Assembly (NCBI GenBank): GCA_002698995.1
Contig: PAAX01000011.1
Span: 62,001-126,000, forward strand
DNA: 64,000 nucleotides
Origin: Ignavibacteriota bacterium
Lineage (GTDB): Bacteria > Bacteroidota > Ignavibacteria > Ignavibacteriales > Melioribacteraceae
Direction of reading: 5' to 3'
The notes under the pieces were generated by a model, which made no database searches, was not told where the DNA came from, and worked only from the letters and a program-made list of their open reading frames with translations. Below, piece by piece: positions 25,113 to 32,952 of the stretch (its first letter is position 1; the number at the start of each line of letters is the position of its first letter). Both the position numbers and the translations under genes were made by a program.

Positions 25113-25583
25113 TTAATCAACCATTTGACTTTTTCTGTTAAAGAATTTCTTTCGAACTTCATCTCTAAAGCGATTTTCAAATAGCAAATATTTTAACATT
25201 TGTTCCTTAGTTAAAATGTTCTCTACACTTTTCAGAAAGTTTTCTCTTTCGGTATGATGCATTTTTTCCAGTTCTTGAATGCGGGTTATATATTTTACTG
25301 CGGTTTGATCATCTATTTTATTTTCTTGTCTAATTCTATCCCCCACTTTATCCATAAGTTTATGAAGTTCATCATTTATTTCACGCATTTTGGATTTACT
25401 TTCATTCCTTCTTGCAAAAAACTTTAATGTTGTTTCTTCATCAAGATTAAGAACTTCTATTAACTTAACTTTTTCCAATTGTTCGTACTTATCTATTTCA
25501 TTTTTCCATCTATGTCTTTCTTGCTGAGCATTAATGCTTACTATAAAAGCAACAAAGAATATAACAAATAATAATTTTTTCAT
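25113..25583 (-). CDS. Exported Spy/CpxP-like or sensor-associated helical protein
   Basis: A 156-residue protein with a signal peptide (residues 1-19, ending FIVSINAQ) and an otherwise all-helical, highly charged body. The pattern of an arginine-rich helix, a long coiled helix and a late LTKEQMLKYLLFENRF (about 125-140) resembles the LTxxQ-motif Spy/CpxP periplasmic chaperone family. It is downstream of the sigma/anti-sigma pair (12-nt gap), so it is probably a target or modulator of that system. Confidence 0.65.
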   Translation of the reverse strand: MKKLLFVIFFVAFIVSINAQQERHRWKNEIDKYEQLEKVKLIEVLNLDEETTLKFFARRNESKSKMREINDELHKLMDKVGDRIRQENKIDDQTAVKYITRIQELEKMHHTERENFLKSVENILTKEQMLKYLLFENRFRDEVRKKFFNRKSQMVD

Positions 25584-25595
25584 TTTTTCCTCACT

Positions 25596-26021
25596 TTAGA
25601 AATCAGAGTTTACTGCAATATTTTCAAGTAAATAAGATGAATTATTCTCAAACAGCGAATCCATTTCCAACAATATTTCAATCATTTCTTCATCAGATAA
25701 TTTTTCATAATAATCGGAAAGATCAAAAGTATAGTCATTTTTCATAACCGATAAATATTCAATTGGTACTTCGTTGTTAAAATTATTAAAATCTTCAAAA
25801 AGTTCATCGGTTGTTTTTTGATTTATATTAACTATGGACAATACAAAAATTATTAAAACTGCAGCAATACCACTGAAAATAAAACTTGATATTGGTAAAA
25901 GAAAAATTCCTTTTAATAAGGGATTCTTTCTTTCCATTGCTCTGTTAATAACATCCGACTTATAATAATCAGAAATTTTAATCTTTTTATAACTATCAAA
26001 ATTTTTAATTTTCTTTTCCAT
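25596..26021 (-). CDS. Probable membrane anti-sigma factor
   Basis: A 141-residue protein with one membrane helix in the middle (about residues 45-66, LPISSFIFSGIAAVLIIFVL). It has a short basic cytoplasmic part and an acidic C-terminal part rich in Asp and Glu. There is no zinc-finger HxxxCxxC motif. Its start lies 17 nt inside the end of the sigma-factor gene, the standard arrangement for an ECF sigma factor and its cognate anti-sigma. The assignment rests on this position and topology rather than on a family motif. Confidence 0.65.
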   Translation of the reverse strand: MEKKIKNFDSYKKIKISDYYKSDVINRAMERKNPLLKGIFLLPISSFIFSGIAAVLIIFVLSIVNINQKTTDELFEDFNNFNNEVPIEYLSVMKNDYTFDLSDYYEKLSDEEMIEILLEMDSLFENNSSYLLENIAVNSDF

Positions 26022-26595
26022 TTCTTGCCTCTACTTCATCCATTCCTAAAATCTCTTTTAGTTTATTAAATGCATGAAAATAATTTGCCTTAATTGATCC
26101 AATTGATTTTCCGGTGATATTAGATATTTCTTGATAACTTAACTCTTCAAAATGCCTAAGTGAAAAAACTTCTCTCTGTTTTGGAGGAATTTTTAAAAGT
26201 GCTTTATCAATTAATCCAAGCATTTCTTTGTTTTCTAAATTCTCCATTGTTGAATATTCACTTGGGATTTCGTTACCATTTTCATCATCAATTCCAAAAA
26301 ACCTTTTTATAGAATTTTTCTTTAATAGATTCAAAGAACGAGTATAAGTTATTTTATAAATCCATGTATATAAAGAAGAATCACTGTTAAACGTATGAAG
26401 TTTTTCATACATAACAACAAGTACTTGCTGCACAATTTCATCAGCATCAAAGTGATTACCTAAAATTCTTCTTGAATGCCAGTAAATTTTATCTATATAT
26501 CTTTTTGCCAGTTGATTAAAGGAATTATCATCCCCTTGCAAAAATTTCTTTATTAATTCTTTATCATCCAATAAAAATATCCGTTTGATATTCAT
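26005..26595 (-). CDS. ECF RNA polymerase sigma factor
   Basis: A 196-residue protein with region 2 at about 24-90 (FNQLAKRYIDKIYWHSRRIL, DADEIVQQVLVVMYEKL, SSLYTWIYKITYTRSLN) and region 4 at about 135-185 (LLKIPPKQREVFSLRHFEELSYQEISNITGKSIGSIKANYFHAF). There is no region 3 or extra domain, as in SigW/RpoE-like ECF factors. It overlaps the anti-sigma gene and is divergent from the Spy-like gene at 26701, a plausible target. The shared 105-base gap must hold both promoters. Confidence 0.92.
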   Translation of the reverse strand: MNIKRIFLLDDKELIKKFLQGDDNSFNQLAKRYIDKIYWHSRRILGNHFDADEIVQQVLVVMYEKLHTFNSDSSLYTWIYKITYTRSLNLLKKNSIKRFFGIDDENGNEIPSEYSTMENLENKEMLGLIDKALLKIPPKQREVFSLRHFEELSYQEISNITGKSIGSIKANYFHAFNKLKEILGMDEVEARNGKEN

Positions 26596-26700
26596 TTAGA
26601 CAAACAAAACTATAAACCGGTTTAAATAAATTTTCTTTTAAACCACGGATTAATTTACTCTGTCTAAAAGTCAAAACAAACAACAAAAAGGAGTTATAAA

Positions 26701-27159
26701 ATGAAGCACTTAAATTTAGCTGTATTATTTGGATTAATATTGATTGTATCTCTAAATGCACAACCCAGACAAAGATTTGCAAAATTTCCACCTGAAAAAG
26801 AAATGTGTAGATTAATGCTAAACGAAGAACAGCAAGAAAAAGCTGATCAATTAAGAATTGAGCATCAAGAAAAAATGCTTTATTTAAGAAATGAATTAAG
26901 TAAAGCAGATTTAGAAATTGAGAAACTAATGCTTGAAGAAAATTATTCAATGACTGATCTGAAAAAATTGATGGATGGAAAAAGAGAAATTAGAAATAAA
27001 ATGGAAGACGAGAGATTTAACCATTGGACAGCAGTTTATCAACTTCTAGATGATGATCAGAAAGAATTATGGGAAAAAAGATTTTCTTTCCGCAAAGGTG
27101 GTTTCGGGAAAGGATATGGAATGGGGAAACATCAGCATAGAATGCAGTGTTTGAATTAA
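26701..27159 (+). CDS. Exported Spy/CpxP-like periplasmic protein
   Basis: A 152-residue protein preceded by AAAAGGAGTTATAAA. A signal peptide (about residues 1-20, ending SLNAQ) is followed by an all-helical body. MCRLMLNEEQQEKADQLRIE (about 35-54) and LLDDDQKELWEKRF (about 117-130) are the paired LTxxQ-like motifs of Spy/CpxP chaperones, here as LNEEQ and LDDDQ. The C-terminus is Gly, Lys and His rich (GKGYGMGKHQHR), a possible metal-binding tail. Divergent from the ECF sigma operon and probably regulated by it. Confidence 0.72.
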   Translation: MKHLNLAVLFGLILIVSLNAQPRQRFAKFPPEKEMCRLMLNEEQQEKADQLRIEHQEKMLYLRNELSKADLEIEKLMLEENYSMTDLKKLMDGKREIRNKMEDERFNHWTAVYQLLDDDQKELWEKRFSFRKGGFGKGYGMGKHQHRMQCLN

Positions 27160-27170
27160 TTAAATAAAAA

Positions 27171-27197
27171 ATACCGGCTTTATAGCCGGTATTTTTC
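27171..27197 (+). terminator. Rho-independent terminator after the Spy-like gene
   Basis: A 9-bp perfect stem ATACCGGCT/AGCCGGTAT with loop TTAT (27171-27192) continues into a short T run. It lies 11 nt after the stop codon at 27159. Confidence 0.9.
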
Positions 27198-27272
27198 CTA
27201 CTAAAAAATTATTATTCTTAACTCTACTTTATTATTTTTACTCTTTATTTCTTTACAAAATCCGGTTTAATT

Positions 27273-28169
27273 TTGCAGACAAAGATTACAATAGTTATTC
27301 TGAATTTTAATTCTTCACAGTTTACAATTGATTGTATAAAAAGTATTGCCTCATTTGATTGCAAGGTATCTTACAATATATTGATCTTTGACAATGGTTC
27401 TAATCAAGAAGATTATAAAAAATTATTACAGTTAAAAAGCAGTAATGTTGATGTAATCAGAAATGAAGAAAATCTTGGTTTTGCATCCGGAAATATGGAG
27501 GCAATTAAAAATTTAAAAACAGAATATATATTCTTTCTGAATAACGATACACTTTTCTACAATAATGTTTTGGATCCTTTATTGGAATTTTGTGAGGAAA
27601 ATCTTACCGCCGGAATTTGTGCACCGCAATTATTTAATCAAGATGATACACTTCATGCTACATTTGATTATTTCCCTACATTAGCTACAAAAATTTTTGG
27701 AGTTGGTTTTGTAAAATTATTCAGCAGAAGAAAATTTCATAAAAAAGATTTAATTAGAACAAATCCCCTTAAAGTGGAATTGGTTAGCGGCTCTGCAATG
27801 TTTGTTAGAAAATCAGCATTTGATTCAATTGGAGGATTTGACAAAACCTTTTTCCTCTATTGTGAAGAAGAAGATTTAGCTCTTAGAATGAATAAAAATA
27901 ATTTTGATGTATTCTTGGTTCCAACTGCAAAAGTAAAACATATAGGAGGAGGTTCAACCGGTAGGAATTTACTATTGGAAAAGGAATTTTATATATCATT
28001 CAATTACTTTTATAAAAAGCATTATGGTTTGTTAAAAGCATTCATAATTAGACTTTTTTTATTCTTAAAAATTGCAAAAAAATATAAAAGAGACAGATTA
28101 AATTGGGAATTAGCGAAGTTTATTTTGTATAATCCTTCACCAGATGAAAGTATGAGATTCAGAAAATAA
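27273..28169 (+). CDS. Family 2 glycosyltransferase (rhamnosyltransferase-like)
   Basis: A 298-residue GT-A enzyme starting at TTG 27273. ITIVILNFNSSQFTIDCIKSI (about residues 5-25), the nucleotide-sugar/metal motif FFLNNDTLF (about 88-96, NND in place of DxD), SGSAMFVRKSAFDSIGGFDKTFFLYCEEEDLALRM (in two parts, about 173-207) and a late HIGGGST are characteristic of WbbL/RfbN-like GT2 enzymes. It probably adds a sugar to a lipid-linked surface polysaccharide at the inner face of the membrane. No other polysaccharide genes are near, so the acceptor is unknown. Confidence 0.88.
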   Translation: MQTKITIVILNFNSSQFTIDCIKSIASFDCKVSYNILIFDNGSNQEDYKKLLQLKSSNVDVIRNEENLGFASGNMEAIKNLKTEYIFFLNNDTLFYNNVLDPLLEFCEENLTAGICAPQLFNQDDTLHATFDYFPTLATKIFGVGFVKLFSRRKFHKKDLIRTNPLKVELVSGSAMFVRKSAFDSIGGFDKTFFLYCEEEDLALRMNKNNFDVFLVPTAKVKHIGGGSTGRNLLLEKEFYISFNYFYKKHYGLLKAFIIRLFLFLKIAKKYKRDRLNWELAKFILYNPSPDESMRFRK

Positions 28170-28180
28170 ATAATTTAAAA

Positions 28181-28213
28181 GAAAAAAGGACTGCCGCTTT
28201 CACAACAGTCCTT
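28181..28213 (-). terminator. Terminator of the pterin operon
   Basis: On the minus strand an 8-bp stem AAGGACTG/CAGTCCTT with a 12-nt loop runs straight into TTTTTTCTTTT. It lies about 85 nt past the stop of the SDR gene at 28297. The 28170-28296 stretch holds nothing else visible. Confidence 0.82.
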
Positions 28214-28296
28214 AATTTCGAGGTTTTATGAGGGTGCTACTCATTTTGTATTACATTATCGGCAAAAACAAAAAAAAGTTTAGCACTTTTTTAAAA

Positions 28297-28998
28297 TTAT
28301 TTTACATTATTTGGTCTGAGTTCTATTTCAGAAATTAAAGCATTAGCGGGCATTTTAATTATTGTACTTACAACTTCCGCAACATCATCAGGTTTTAATG
28401 CTTTATCAATTTTTTGCGGTCTGACAGGTGAATCAATTATCATTTCTGTTTCAACCGAACCCGGACAAACAGCAGAAACCCTAATATCATATTCTCTTAA
28501 TTCCATGAAAAGAGATTTTGTAAATCCCATTAAAGCATGTTTAGTTGATGCGTATGTTGTTCCGTAAGCAAATCCATTTTTACCGGCTAATGATGAGATA
28601 TTAATAATTGTACCGCTTCTTCTTTCAATAAAATGATTTACTAAAGCTTTAGTAAGATTAAAAACTGCATAAAGATTAATGTCAATCTGTTTTTGTAAAT
28701 CTTCAATATTAGAATCCACAAATTTTTTGAATACTGCCATACCGGCATTATTTATTAAATGATCAACTTTACCGAAATCATTCAAAATTTTATTCACACT
28801 ATTTTCAACAAAGGATTTATTTGTGATATCACCAATAAACGGAATTATATTTTTATTGAGCCTAACTAACTCATCTATTTTATTTTGGGTTCTTGCAAAT
28901 GCACAAACAATTTTATTCTCATCAGCCAATTTAAGAACAATCGCTTTGCCAATTCCCTTGGAGGCACCCGTTACAATCGCAACTTCTCTTTCAATCAT
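28297..28998 (-). CDS. SDR oxidoreductase, candidate sepiapterin-reductase-like enzyme
   Basis: A 233-residue short-chain dehydrogenase. The cofactor motif VTGASKGIGKA is at about 9-19, NNAGMAVF at about 87-94, a catalytic Ser in NISSLAG at about 135-141 and YASTK (Tyr/Lys pair) at about 148-152. An Arg shortly after the second beta strand (CAFARTQ) suggests NADP(H). It overlaps the next SDR gene by 4 nt and shares an operon with FolE and 6-pyruvoyl-tetrahydropterin synthase, where an SDR (sepiapterin reductase) would complete tetrahydrobiopterin-type synthesis. The specific substrate is inferred only from context. Confidence 0.82.
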   Translation of the reverse strand: MIEREVAIVTGASKGIGKAIVLKLADENKIVCAFARTQNKIDELVRLNKNIIPFIGDITNKSFVENSVNKILNDFGKVDHLINNAGMAVFKKFVDSNIEDLQKQIDINLYAVFNLTKALVNHFIERRSGTIINISSLAGKNGFAYGTTYASTKHALMGFTKSLFMELREYDIRVSAVCPGSVETEMIIDSPVRPQKIDKALKPDDVAEVVSTIIKMPANALISEIELRPNNVK

Positions 28999-29699
28999 AA
29001 ATCCCCTTTTATTGGTTTTAAAACAATTTCTTCGGGAACCATATTTTTATCTAAAACAGTTAGATTAAAAATCAGATTTGCCACATCTTTTGGAAGCATC
29101 ATTCGTTCAGAGTATTTTTCTAATGCGCTGTTTGGCCAAATAGGTGTTTTTGTAGCACCTGGTATTATATTAATTACTTTTATATTGTAATTCCTTAGTT
29201 CTTCTCTAAGAACATTTGTGTAAGTTAAGAGTCCGGCTTTTGAAGCTGCATAAGCTGAACTTTGCAAAAATATTTTTACAGCAGCAGCAGAGAGAATATT
29301 TACAATTGTTCCTTTTTTATTCTTTATCATATTAGGTAATACTGATTTAATAATATAAATTGAGCCGAGCAGATTAGTATTTATAATTTCATCAATTTGC
29401 TCAATTGAATCATCTTCTGCTTTGGTAAATGAAGTAACTCCGGCATTATTAATCACGCAGTCAATATTAAATTTTTGTGAGATTTTTTTTTCGGTTTCAA
29501 ATACAGATTTTGAATCGGCGACATCCATTTTAATCGGAAGAACTTGAGCATTGGAACTGCATTCCTTCATTATATTTTTAAGAAGCTCTTCTCGTCTTGC
29601 AGTAACTGCAATATTTTTTTTATTTTCATTGAAGACATAAGCCAATTCTTTTCCGATACCGGTACTTGCACCAGTAATCCAAGTGATATTATCTTTCAT
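28995..29699 (-). CDS. Second SDR oxidoreductase in the pterin operon
   Basis: A 234-residue short-chain dehydrogenase with ITGASTGIGKE (about 7-17), VTARREE (NADPH-type Arg after beta2), NNAGVTSF (about 87-94), NILSAAAV and YAASK (about 149-153). It is homologous to the SDR downstream, so the pair may have arisen by duplication with divergence, one as sepiapterin reductase and one as a related side-chain reductase. It is 6 nt from folE. A broad-specificity ketone reductase unrelated to pterins cannot be excluded. Confidence 0.82.
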   Translation of the reverse strand: MKDNITWITGASTGIGKELAYVFNENKKNIAVTARREELLKNIMKECSSNAQVLPIKMDVADSKSVFETEKKISQKFNIDCVINNAGVTSFTKAEDDSIEQIDEIINTNLLGSIYIIKSVLPNMIKNKKGTIVNILSAAAVKIFLQSSAYAASKAGLLTYTNVLREELRNYNIKVINIIPGATKTPIWPNSALEKYSERMMLPKDVANLIFNLTVLDKNMVPEEIVLKPIKGDL

Positions 29700-29705
29700 A
29701 AATTT

Positions 29706-30272
29706 TTATATTCTTTTGTAGGCAACTAAATTTAGAAATTCTGTTCTAGTTCTGTTATTATCTCTAAACAAACCATGCATTGCGCTGGTTGTTGTAATCG
29801 AATTCTGTTTTTGAACTCCACGCATCATCATGCACATGTGGTAACCTTCGGCAACAACAGCCACACCTTTGGGATCTAAAATTTCTGCTAATGTATCTGC
29901 AATTTCCTTTGTCATTCTTTCTTGAACTTGGAGTCTTCTTGCAAAAACATCAACAATTCGTGGAATTTTACTAAGTCCGATTATTTTTCCATTCGGCACA
30001 TAAGCTACATGAACTTTACCATAAAACGGAAGCATATGATGTTCGCACATTGAATAAAAATCGATATCTTTAACAATTACCATTTCATCATATTTCTCTT
30101 CAAAAACGGCACCATTAACAAGTTTTGTAATATCTACATCATACCCGCTTGTTAAAAATTCATAAGCTTTTGCAACTCTTTCAGGTGTTTTTAATAATCC
30201 TTCTCTATTAGGATCTTCACCAATTTGTTTTAAGATTGTTTCAACATTTTTTGAAACGAGTTCAATATCCAA
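29706..30272 (-). CDS. folE: GTP cyclohydrolase I
   Basis: A 188-residue enzyme of usual FolE length. The zinc/active-site segment [20 protein letters not shown] is in the middle (about residues 73-92), with [22 protein letters not shown] after it, and the second zinc Cys is in [11 protein letters not shown] (about 145-155). It converts GTP to 7,8-dihydroneopterin triphosphate, the entry to folate and biopterin. The gene is 2 nt from the PTPS gene, and the rest of the operon points to tetrahydropterin rather than folate (no folB, folK or folP here). Confidence 0.96.
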   Translation of the reverse strand: MDIELVSKNVETILKQIGEDPNREGLLKTPERVAKAYEFLTSGYDVDITKLVNGAVFEEKYDEMVIVKDIDFYSMCEHHMLPFYGKVHVAYVPNGKIIGLSKIPRIVDVFARRLQVQERMTKEIADTLAEILDPKGVAVVAEGYHMCMMMRGVQKQNSITTTSAMHGLFRDNNRTRTEFLNLVAYKRI

Positions 30273-30274
30273 TC

Positions 30275-30685
30275 CTATTTTTCTCCTTTGTATTCAACAT
30301 AATTATTTTCAGTTTCGTAAAGCTTAAGGGAATAAAGTTTTCCATTTGGTATTTTATTTTCAAGTTCTTTCCAGAATGCAACAATCACATTTTCAGTAGT
30401 TGGATTAATTCCTTCAAGAAAATCCACATCGTAATTTAAATTTTTGTGATCGACTTTTTTTATGATATTATCTTTGATAATATTTTTAAGTTGCTTTAAA
30501 TCAATAACATATCCAGTTTTAGAATCAATATTTCCGGCAACAACAACTTCCAAAACATAGTTATGTCCATGACCATTAGCAGAATTGCATTTCCCGAATA
30601 TCTCGAAATTTTCTTCATCGCTTAATTCTTCATTATGAAGACGATGAGCAGAGGAAAAAACTTCCCTTCTTGTAACGTATAACAT
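30275..30685 (-). CDS. 6-pyruvoyl-tetrahydropterin synthase of the animal (BH4) type
   Basis: A 136-residue PTPS/QueD-fold enzyme. Zinc ligands are visible as His14 (SSAHRL), His39 and His41. The catalytic Cys33 lies in [13 protein letters not shown], which closely matches the animal PTPS pattern CNNPNGHGHNY rather than the CxxxHGH of Que[11 protein letters not shown] carries the Asp-His pair, and the C-terminal LYETENN...YKGE also matches animal PTPS. It should convert dihydroneopterin triphosphate to 6-pyruvoyl-tetrahydropterin. The gene is 2 nt from both folE and the bcp-like gene. Confidence 0.9.
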   Translation of the reverse strand: MLYVTRREVFSSAHRLHNEELSDEENFEIFGKCNSANGHGHNYVLEVVVAGNIDSKTGYVIDLKQLKNIIKDNIIKKVDHKNLNYDVDFLEGINPTTENVIVAFWKELENKIPNGKLYSLKLYETENNYVEYKGEK

Positions 30686-30687
30686 TT

Positions 30688-31149
30688 TTAAGCTTCTTTA
30701 ATTGCTTGTAAAACTTCTTCAACATGTCCGTTTACTTTTACTTTTGGAAAAATCTTTTTCACCTTTCCATTTTCGTCAATAATAACGGTTGTTCTTTCAA
30801 CTCCCATATATTTTTTTCCGTACATGCTTTTTTCCTTCCAAACACCATATTTTTCAACAACTTCTTTATTTTCATCACTCAATAATTCGAATGGAAGCTC
30901 ATGTTTGTCTGCAAATTTTTTATGGGATTTTACTGGATCGGGACTTACACCAAGAACAACGGCATTTACTTTTGAAAAATCGGGAAAAGCATCTCTAAAA
31001 TCACAAGCTTCTTGAGTGCAGCCTGAAGTCATATCTTTGGGATAAAAATAGAGTACAATTTTTTGACCGTTAAAATCTTTTAGTGATACTTTTTTTCCAT
31101 CAGCATTTGGCAGAGTAAAAGCGGGACCTTTTTTTCCTTCTTCTAACAT
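30688..31149 (-). CDS. bcp: Thiol peroxidase of the Bcp/PrxQ family
   Basis: A 153-residue peroxiredoxin: [19 protein letters not shown] at the start, then [21 protein letters not shown] (peroxidatic Cys in SGCTQE, about residue 45, with a second Cys five residues on as resolving Cys) and the late [10 protein letters not shown]. It reduces H2O2 and organic peroxides using thioredoxin. As the first gene of the pterin operon it may protect oxidation-prone tetrahydropterins. That link is inference from position. Confidence 0.94.
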   Translation of the reverse strand: MLEEGKKGPAFTLPNADGKKVSLKDFNGQKIVLYFYPKDMTSGCTQEACDFRDAFPDFSKVNAVVLGVSPDPVKSHKKFADKHELPFELLSDENKEVVEKYGVWKEKSMYGKKYMGVERTTVIIDENGKVKKIFPKVKVNGHVEEVLQAIKEA

Positions 31150-31230
31150 AAACTATCTCCAATATAATTAACTTTCTAAAAAACCTTATATCAGCTGCAA
31201 TAGTTCCATAAAATTTAATTTATAAAATAA

Positions 31231-31256
31231 TTATGCCGGAAGAGTATCCGGCATAA
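31231..31256 (-). terminator. Terminator after the AhpC/TSA-type peroxiredoxin gene
   Basis: A perfect 10-bp stem TTATGCCGGA/TCCGGCATAA with a 6-nt loop lies about 32 nt beyond the minus-strand stop at 31288, followed by a T-rich tract. It separates this gene from the pterin operon. Confidence 0.8.
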
Positions 31257-31287
31257 AAATATTCAAATAAAAATTTGAAAACAAAGA

Positions 31288-31761
31288 TTACTTTAATGCT
31301 TCTTTTATTGCATCATAATTTGGTTCATCACCGGCATTTTCAAGAACTTCTGCATATTTAATTTTGCCTTCTTTATCAACAACAAATGCTGATCTTTTAG
31401 CCACGCCGTTATAGTCAAATTTACCGGGGACAAATACATCATAAAAAGCACCGTAAGCTTTGCAGACTTCTTTATTGAAATCGCTTAACAACGGGAAATT
31501 AAATTTATGTTTATCTGCCCATAATTTTTGAGCAAAAGGACTATCAACACTAATAGCTAATACTTGCGCATCTAAATCTTGATATTGTGAAAGTCCGTCT
31601 CTGGTTGAGCAAAGTTCTTTTTCACAAACTGCAGTATTAACCAAAGGGAAAAATAAAATCACAACATTTTTCTCACCTTTAAAGTCACTCAATTTAACAT
31701 CTTCTAAATGATGGTTCTTTAAAGTGAAATCCGGTGCTGCATCTCCTACTTTTAATGACAT
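31288..31761 (-). CDS. Peroxiredoxin (AhpC/TSA, AhpE-like)
   Basis: A 157-residue redoxin. APDFTLKNHHLEDVKLSDF is at the start and FFPLVNTAVCEKELCSTRD carries the peroxidatic Cys (about residue 45) in an NTAVC context plus a nearby Cys. RSAFVVDKEGKI follows later. The sequence resembles the AhpE/one-Cys-like subgroup more than Bcp. It would reduce peroxides in the cytoplasm. It has its own terminator, and AAAGGAG precedes the start. Confidence 0.9.
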   Translation of the reverse strand: MSLKVGDAAPDFTLKNHHLEDVKLSDFKGEKNVVILFFPLVNTAVCEKELCSTRDGLSQYQDLDAQVLAISVDSPFAQKLWADKHKFNFPLLSDFNKEVCKAYGAFYDVFVPGKFDYNGVAKRSAFVVDKEGKIKYAEVLENAGDEPNYDAIKEALK

Positions 31762-31852
31762 TTACGTACTCCTTTCTTATGAATTAGAAAAACCTTTTGA
31801 CAACTCACTAATACTAAGTTAATCTGCCTAATTAAATCTCTATAAACTACTA

Positions 31853-32050
31853 TTAAATTTTAGTTCCAATTTTTACTGTAACTTGGTGTTCAATTTTTCC
31901 TTCCGAAGTCATTCTTCCTCTAAACTCAACTGCTTCAAACCAAGAAATTTGTTTTTCTTTTGCTGTTTCTAAAACAACTTTATTTACAGCATCTGAAATA
32001 CTTTCTGTCGAAATACCAACTCGTTCAATAATTTCATATGACTTGCTCAT
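31853..32050 (-). CDS. Dodecin family flavin-binding protein
   Basis: A 65-residue protein matching dodecin in length and sequence: YEIIERVGISTESISDAVNK (about residues 5-24), ISWFEAVEFRG (about 35-45; the Trp stacks on flavin) and a C-terminal HQVTVKIGTKI strand. Dodecins form 12-mers that store or buffer FMN, riboflavin or related flavins. A GGAGTTGTA site precedes the start. It stands alone beside the peroxiredoxin gene. Confidence 0.93.
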   Translation of the reverse strand: MSKSYEIIERVGISTESISDAVNKVVLETAKEKQISWFEAVEFRGRMTSEGKIEHQVTVKIGTKI

Positions 32051-32201
32051 TACAACTCCTATAATAGATTAAAAGTTCGATTTTAATTGCGCCCTCCCAA
32101 ATATATAATTAGTTGAAGTAAAATTAAAGTAATGAAATAATTATGAAAGTCAGTTTCAATTGAATTTTAAACTCCTATCCTTTCTGACAAAAATATTTGT
32201 T

Positions 32202-32251
32202 TTGACAATATAATCTAATTAATGTATCTTTTATTTAGACTAAATCTAAAT
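32202..32251 (+). promoter_or_regulatory. Promoter and 7-5-7 operator-like palindrome before the fur-feo operon
   Basis: TTGACA at 32202-32207 is followed 17 nt later by TATCTT; a TATAAT at 32209-32214 is an alternative -10. At 32233-32251 a perfect inverted repeat ATTTAGA-CTAAA-TCTAAAT covers the expected transcription start. Position, 19-bp length and the following fur-feoA-feoB genes suggest an iron-responsive operator (Fur or DtxR/MntR type), probably autoregulatory. No protein-binding data can be read from sequence. Confidence 0.55.
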
Positions 32252-32263
32252 TATGGCGAAAAA

Positions 32264-32722
32264 GTGAGAATTAAAAAAGCAGAAGAAGAATTTAGAGATT
32301 TCCTTAAAAAAGGAAAGCACAGAGTTACACCGGAGAGATTTGAAGTTATGGATTTTGCATTAGATTATGACGGACATTTTGGTGCTGATGAATTATATAT
32401 CAAAATGAAAACCGAAAAATCCAATATCTCCCGAGCTACAATTTATAATACTTTAGAATTGCTTGCTTCATGTGAATTATTGGCAAAAAGAAATTTTGGT
32501 GACGGAGTAACTAGGTATGAATCAAGCTACAACAGAAAGAATCATGACCATTTAATATGTACAAACTGCGGAAGTATTAAAGAGTTTTCGTCACCTAAAA
32601 TTCAAAAAATAGTGGAAGAGATATCTAAGGAACTTGGGTTTGATAACACAGGTTATTCTTTCAACATATTCGGCAAATGTTTAAACCACAAAAACTGTAA
32701 ACATGCAAAACACAATGGATAA
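32264..32722 (+). CDS. Fur-family transcriptional regulator
   Basis: A 152-residue Fur-like protein from GTG 32264. An in-frame ATG at 32222 would add 14 residues but places the operator palindrome inside the gene. HRVTPERFEVMDFAL and ISRATIYNTLELLASCELL (about residues 18-32 and 59-77) form the winged HTH. HDHLICTNCGSIKEF holds one Cys pair, and CLNHKNC near the end holds the second structural-zinc Cys pair. It is a metal or peroxide sensor; lying in front of feoA-feoB it is probably the iron regulator of this operon, though PerR-type function is possible. Confidence 0.88.
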   Translation: MRIKKAEEEFRDFLKKGKHRVTPERFEVMDFALDYDGHFGADELYIKMKTEKSNISRATIYNTLELLASCELLAKRNFGDGVTRYESSYNRKNHDHLICTNCGSIKEFSSPKIQKIVEEISKELGFDNTGYSFNIFGKCLNHKNCKHAKHNG

Positions 32723-32942
32723 TATAACATTAGACAAAGTACGTAAAGGAAAGTTTTTTACCATACTTACTTTACCGGGTGACAATTATAAAATTCAATT
32801 AATAAGATTGGGTCTCTCCGAAGGTGAATCAGTAAAATGTATTGAACGTCTTCCCGGGGGAACAATAGTTATTCAAAAAAATCGTCAAGAAATTGCAGTG
32901 GGTTTTGAACTCGCAAAGAAAATAAAAGTAATTCTGCAATGA
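32703..32942 (+). CDS. feoA: FeoA ferrous iron transport accessory protein
   Basis: A 79-residue SH3-like FeoA protein: LTLPGDNYKIQLIRLGLSEGESVKCIERLPGGTIVIQ (in parts, about residues 18-56) and a terminal IAVGFELAKKIKV. It works with FeoB in ferrous iron uptake. ATG 32703 overlaps the Fur gene by 20 nt; ATG 32715 (8-nt overlap) is equally possible. feoB starts 10 nt downstream. Confidence 0.93.
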   Translation: MQNTMDNITLDKVRKGKFFTILTLPGDNYKIQLIRLGLSEGESVKCIERLPGGTIVIQKNRQEIAVGFELAKKIKVILQ

Positions 32943-32952
32943 AAGGAATTAA

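Noticed and set aside
26564-26950. 128-codon minus-strand frame
   Set aside because: It is the shadow of the Spy-like gene on the other strand, Leu/Phe-rich with no start signal, and it overlaps the sigma gene.
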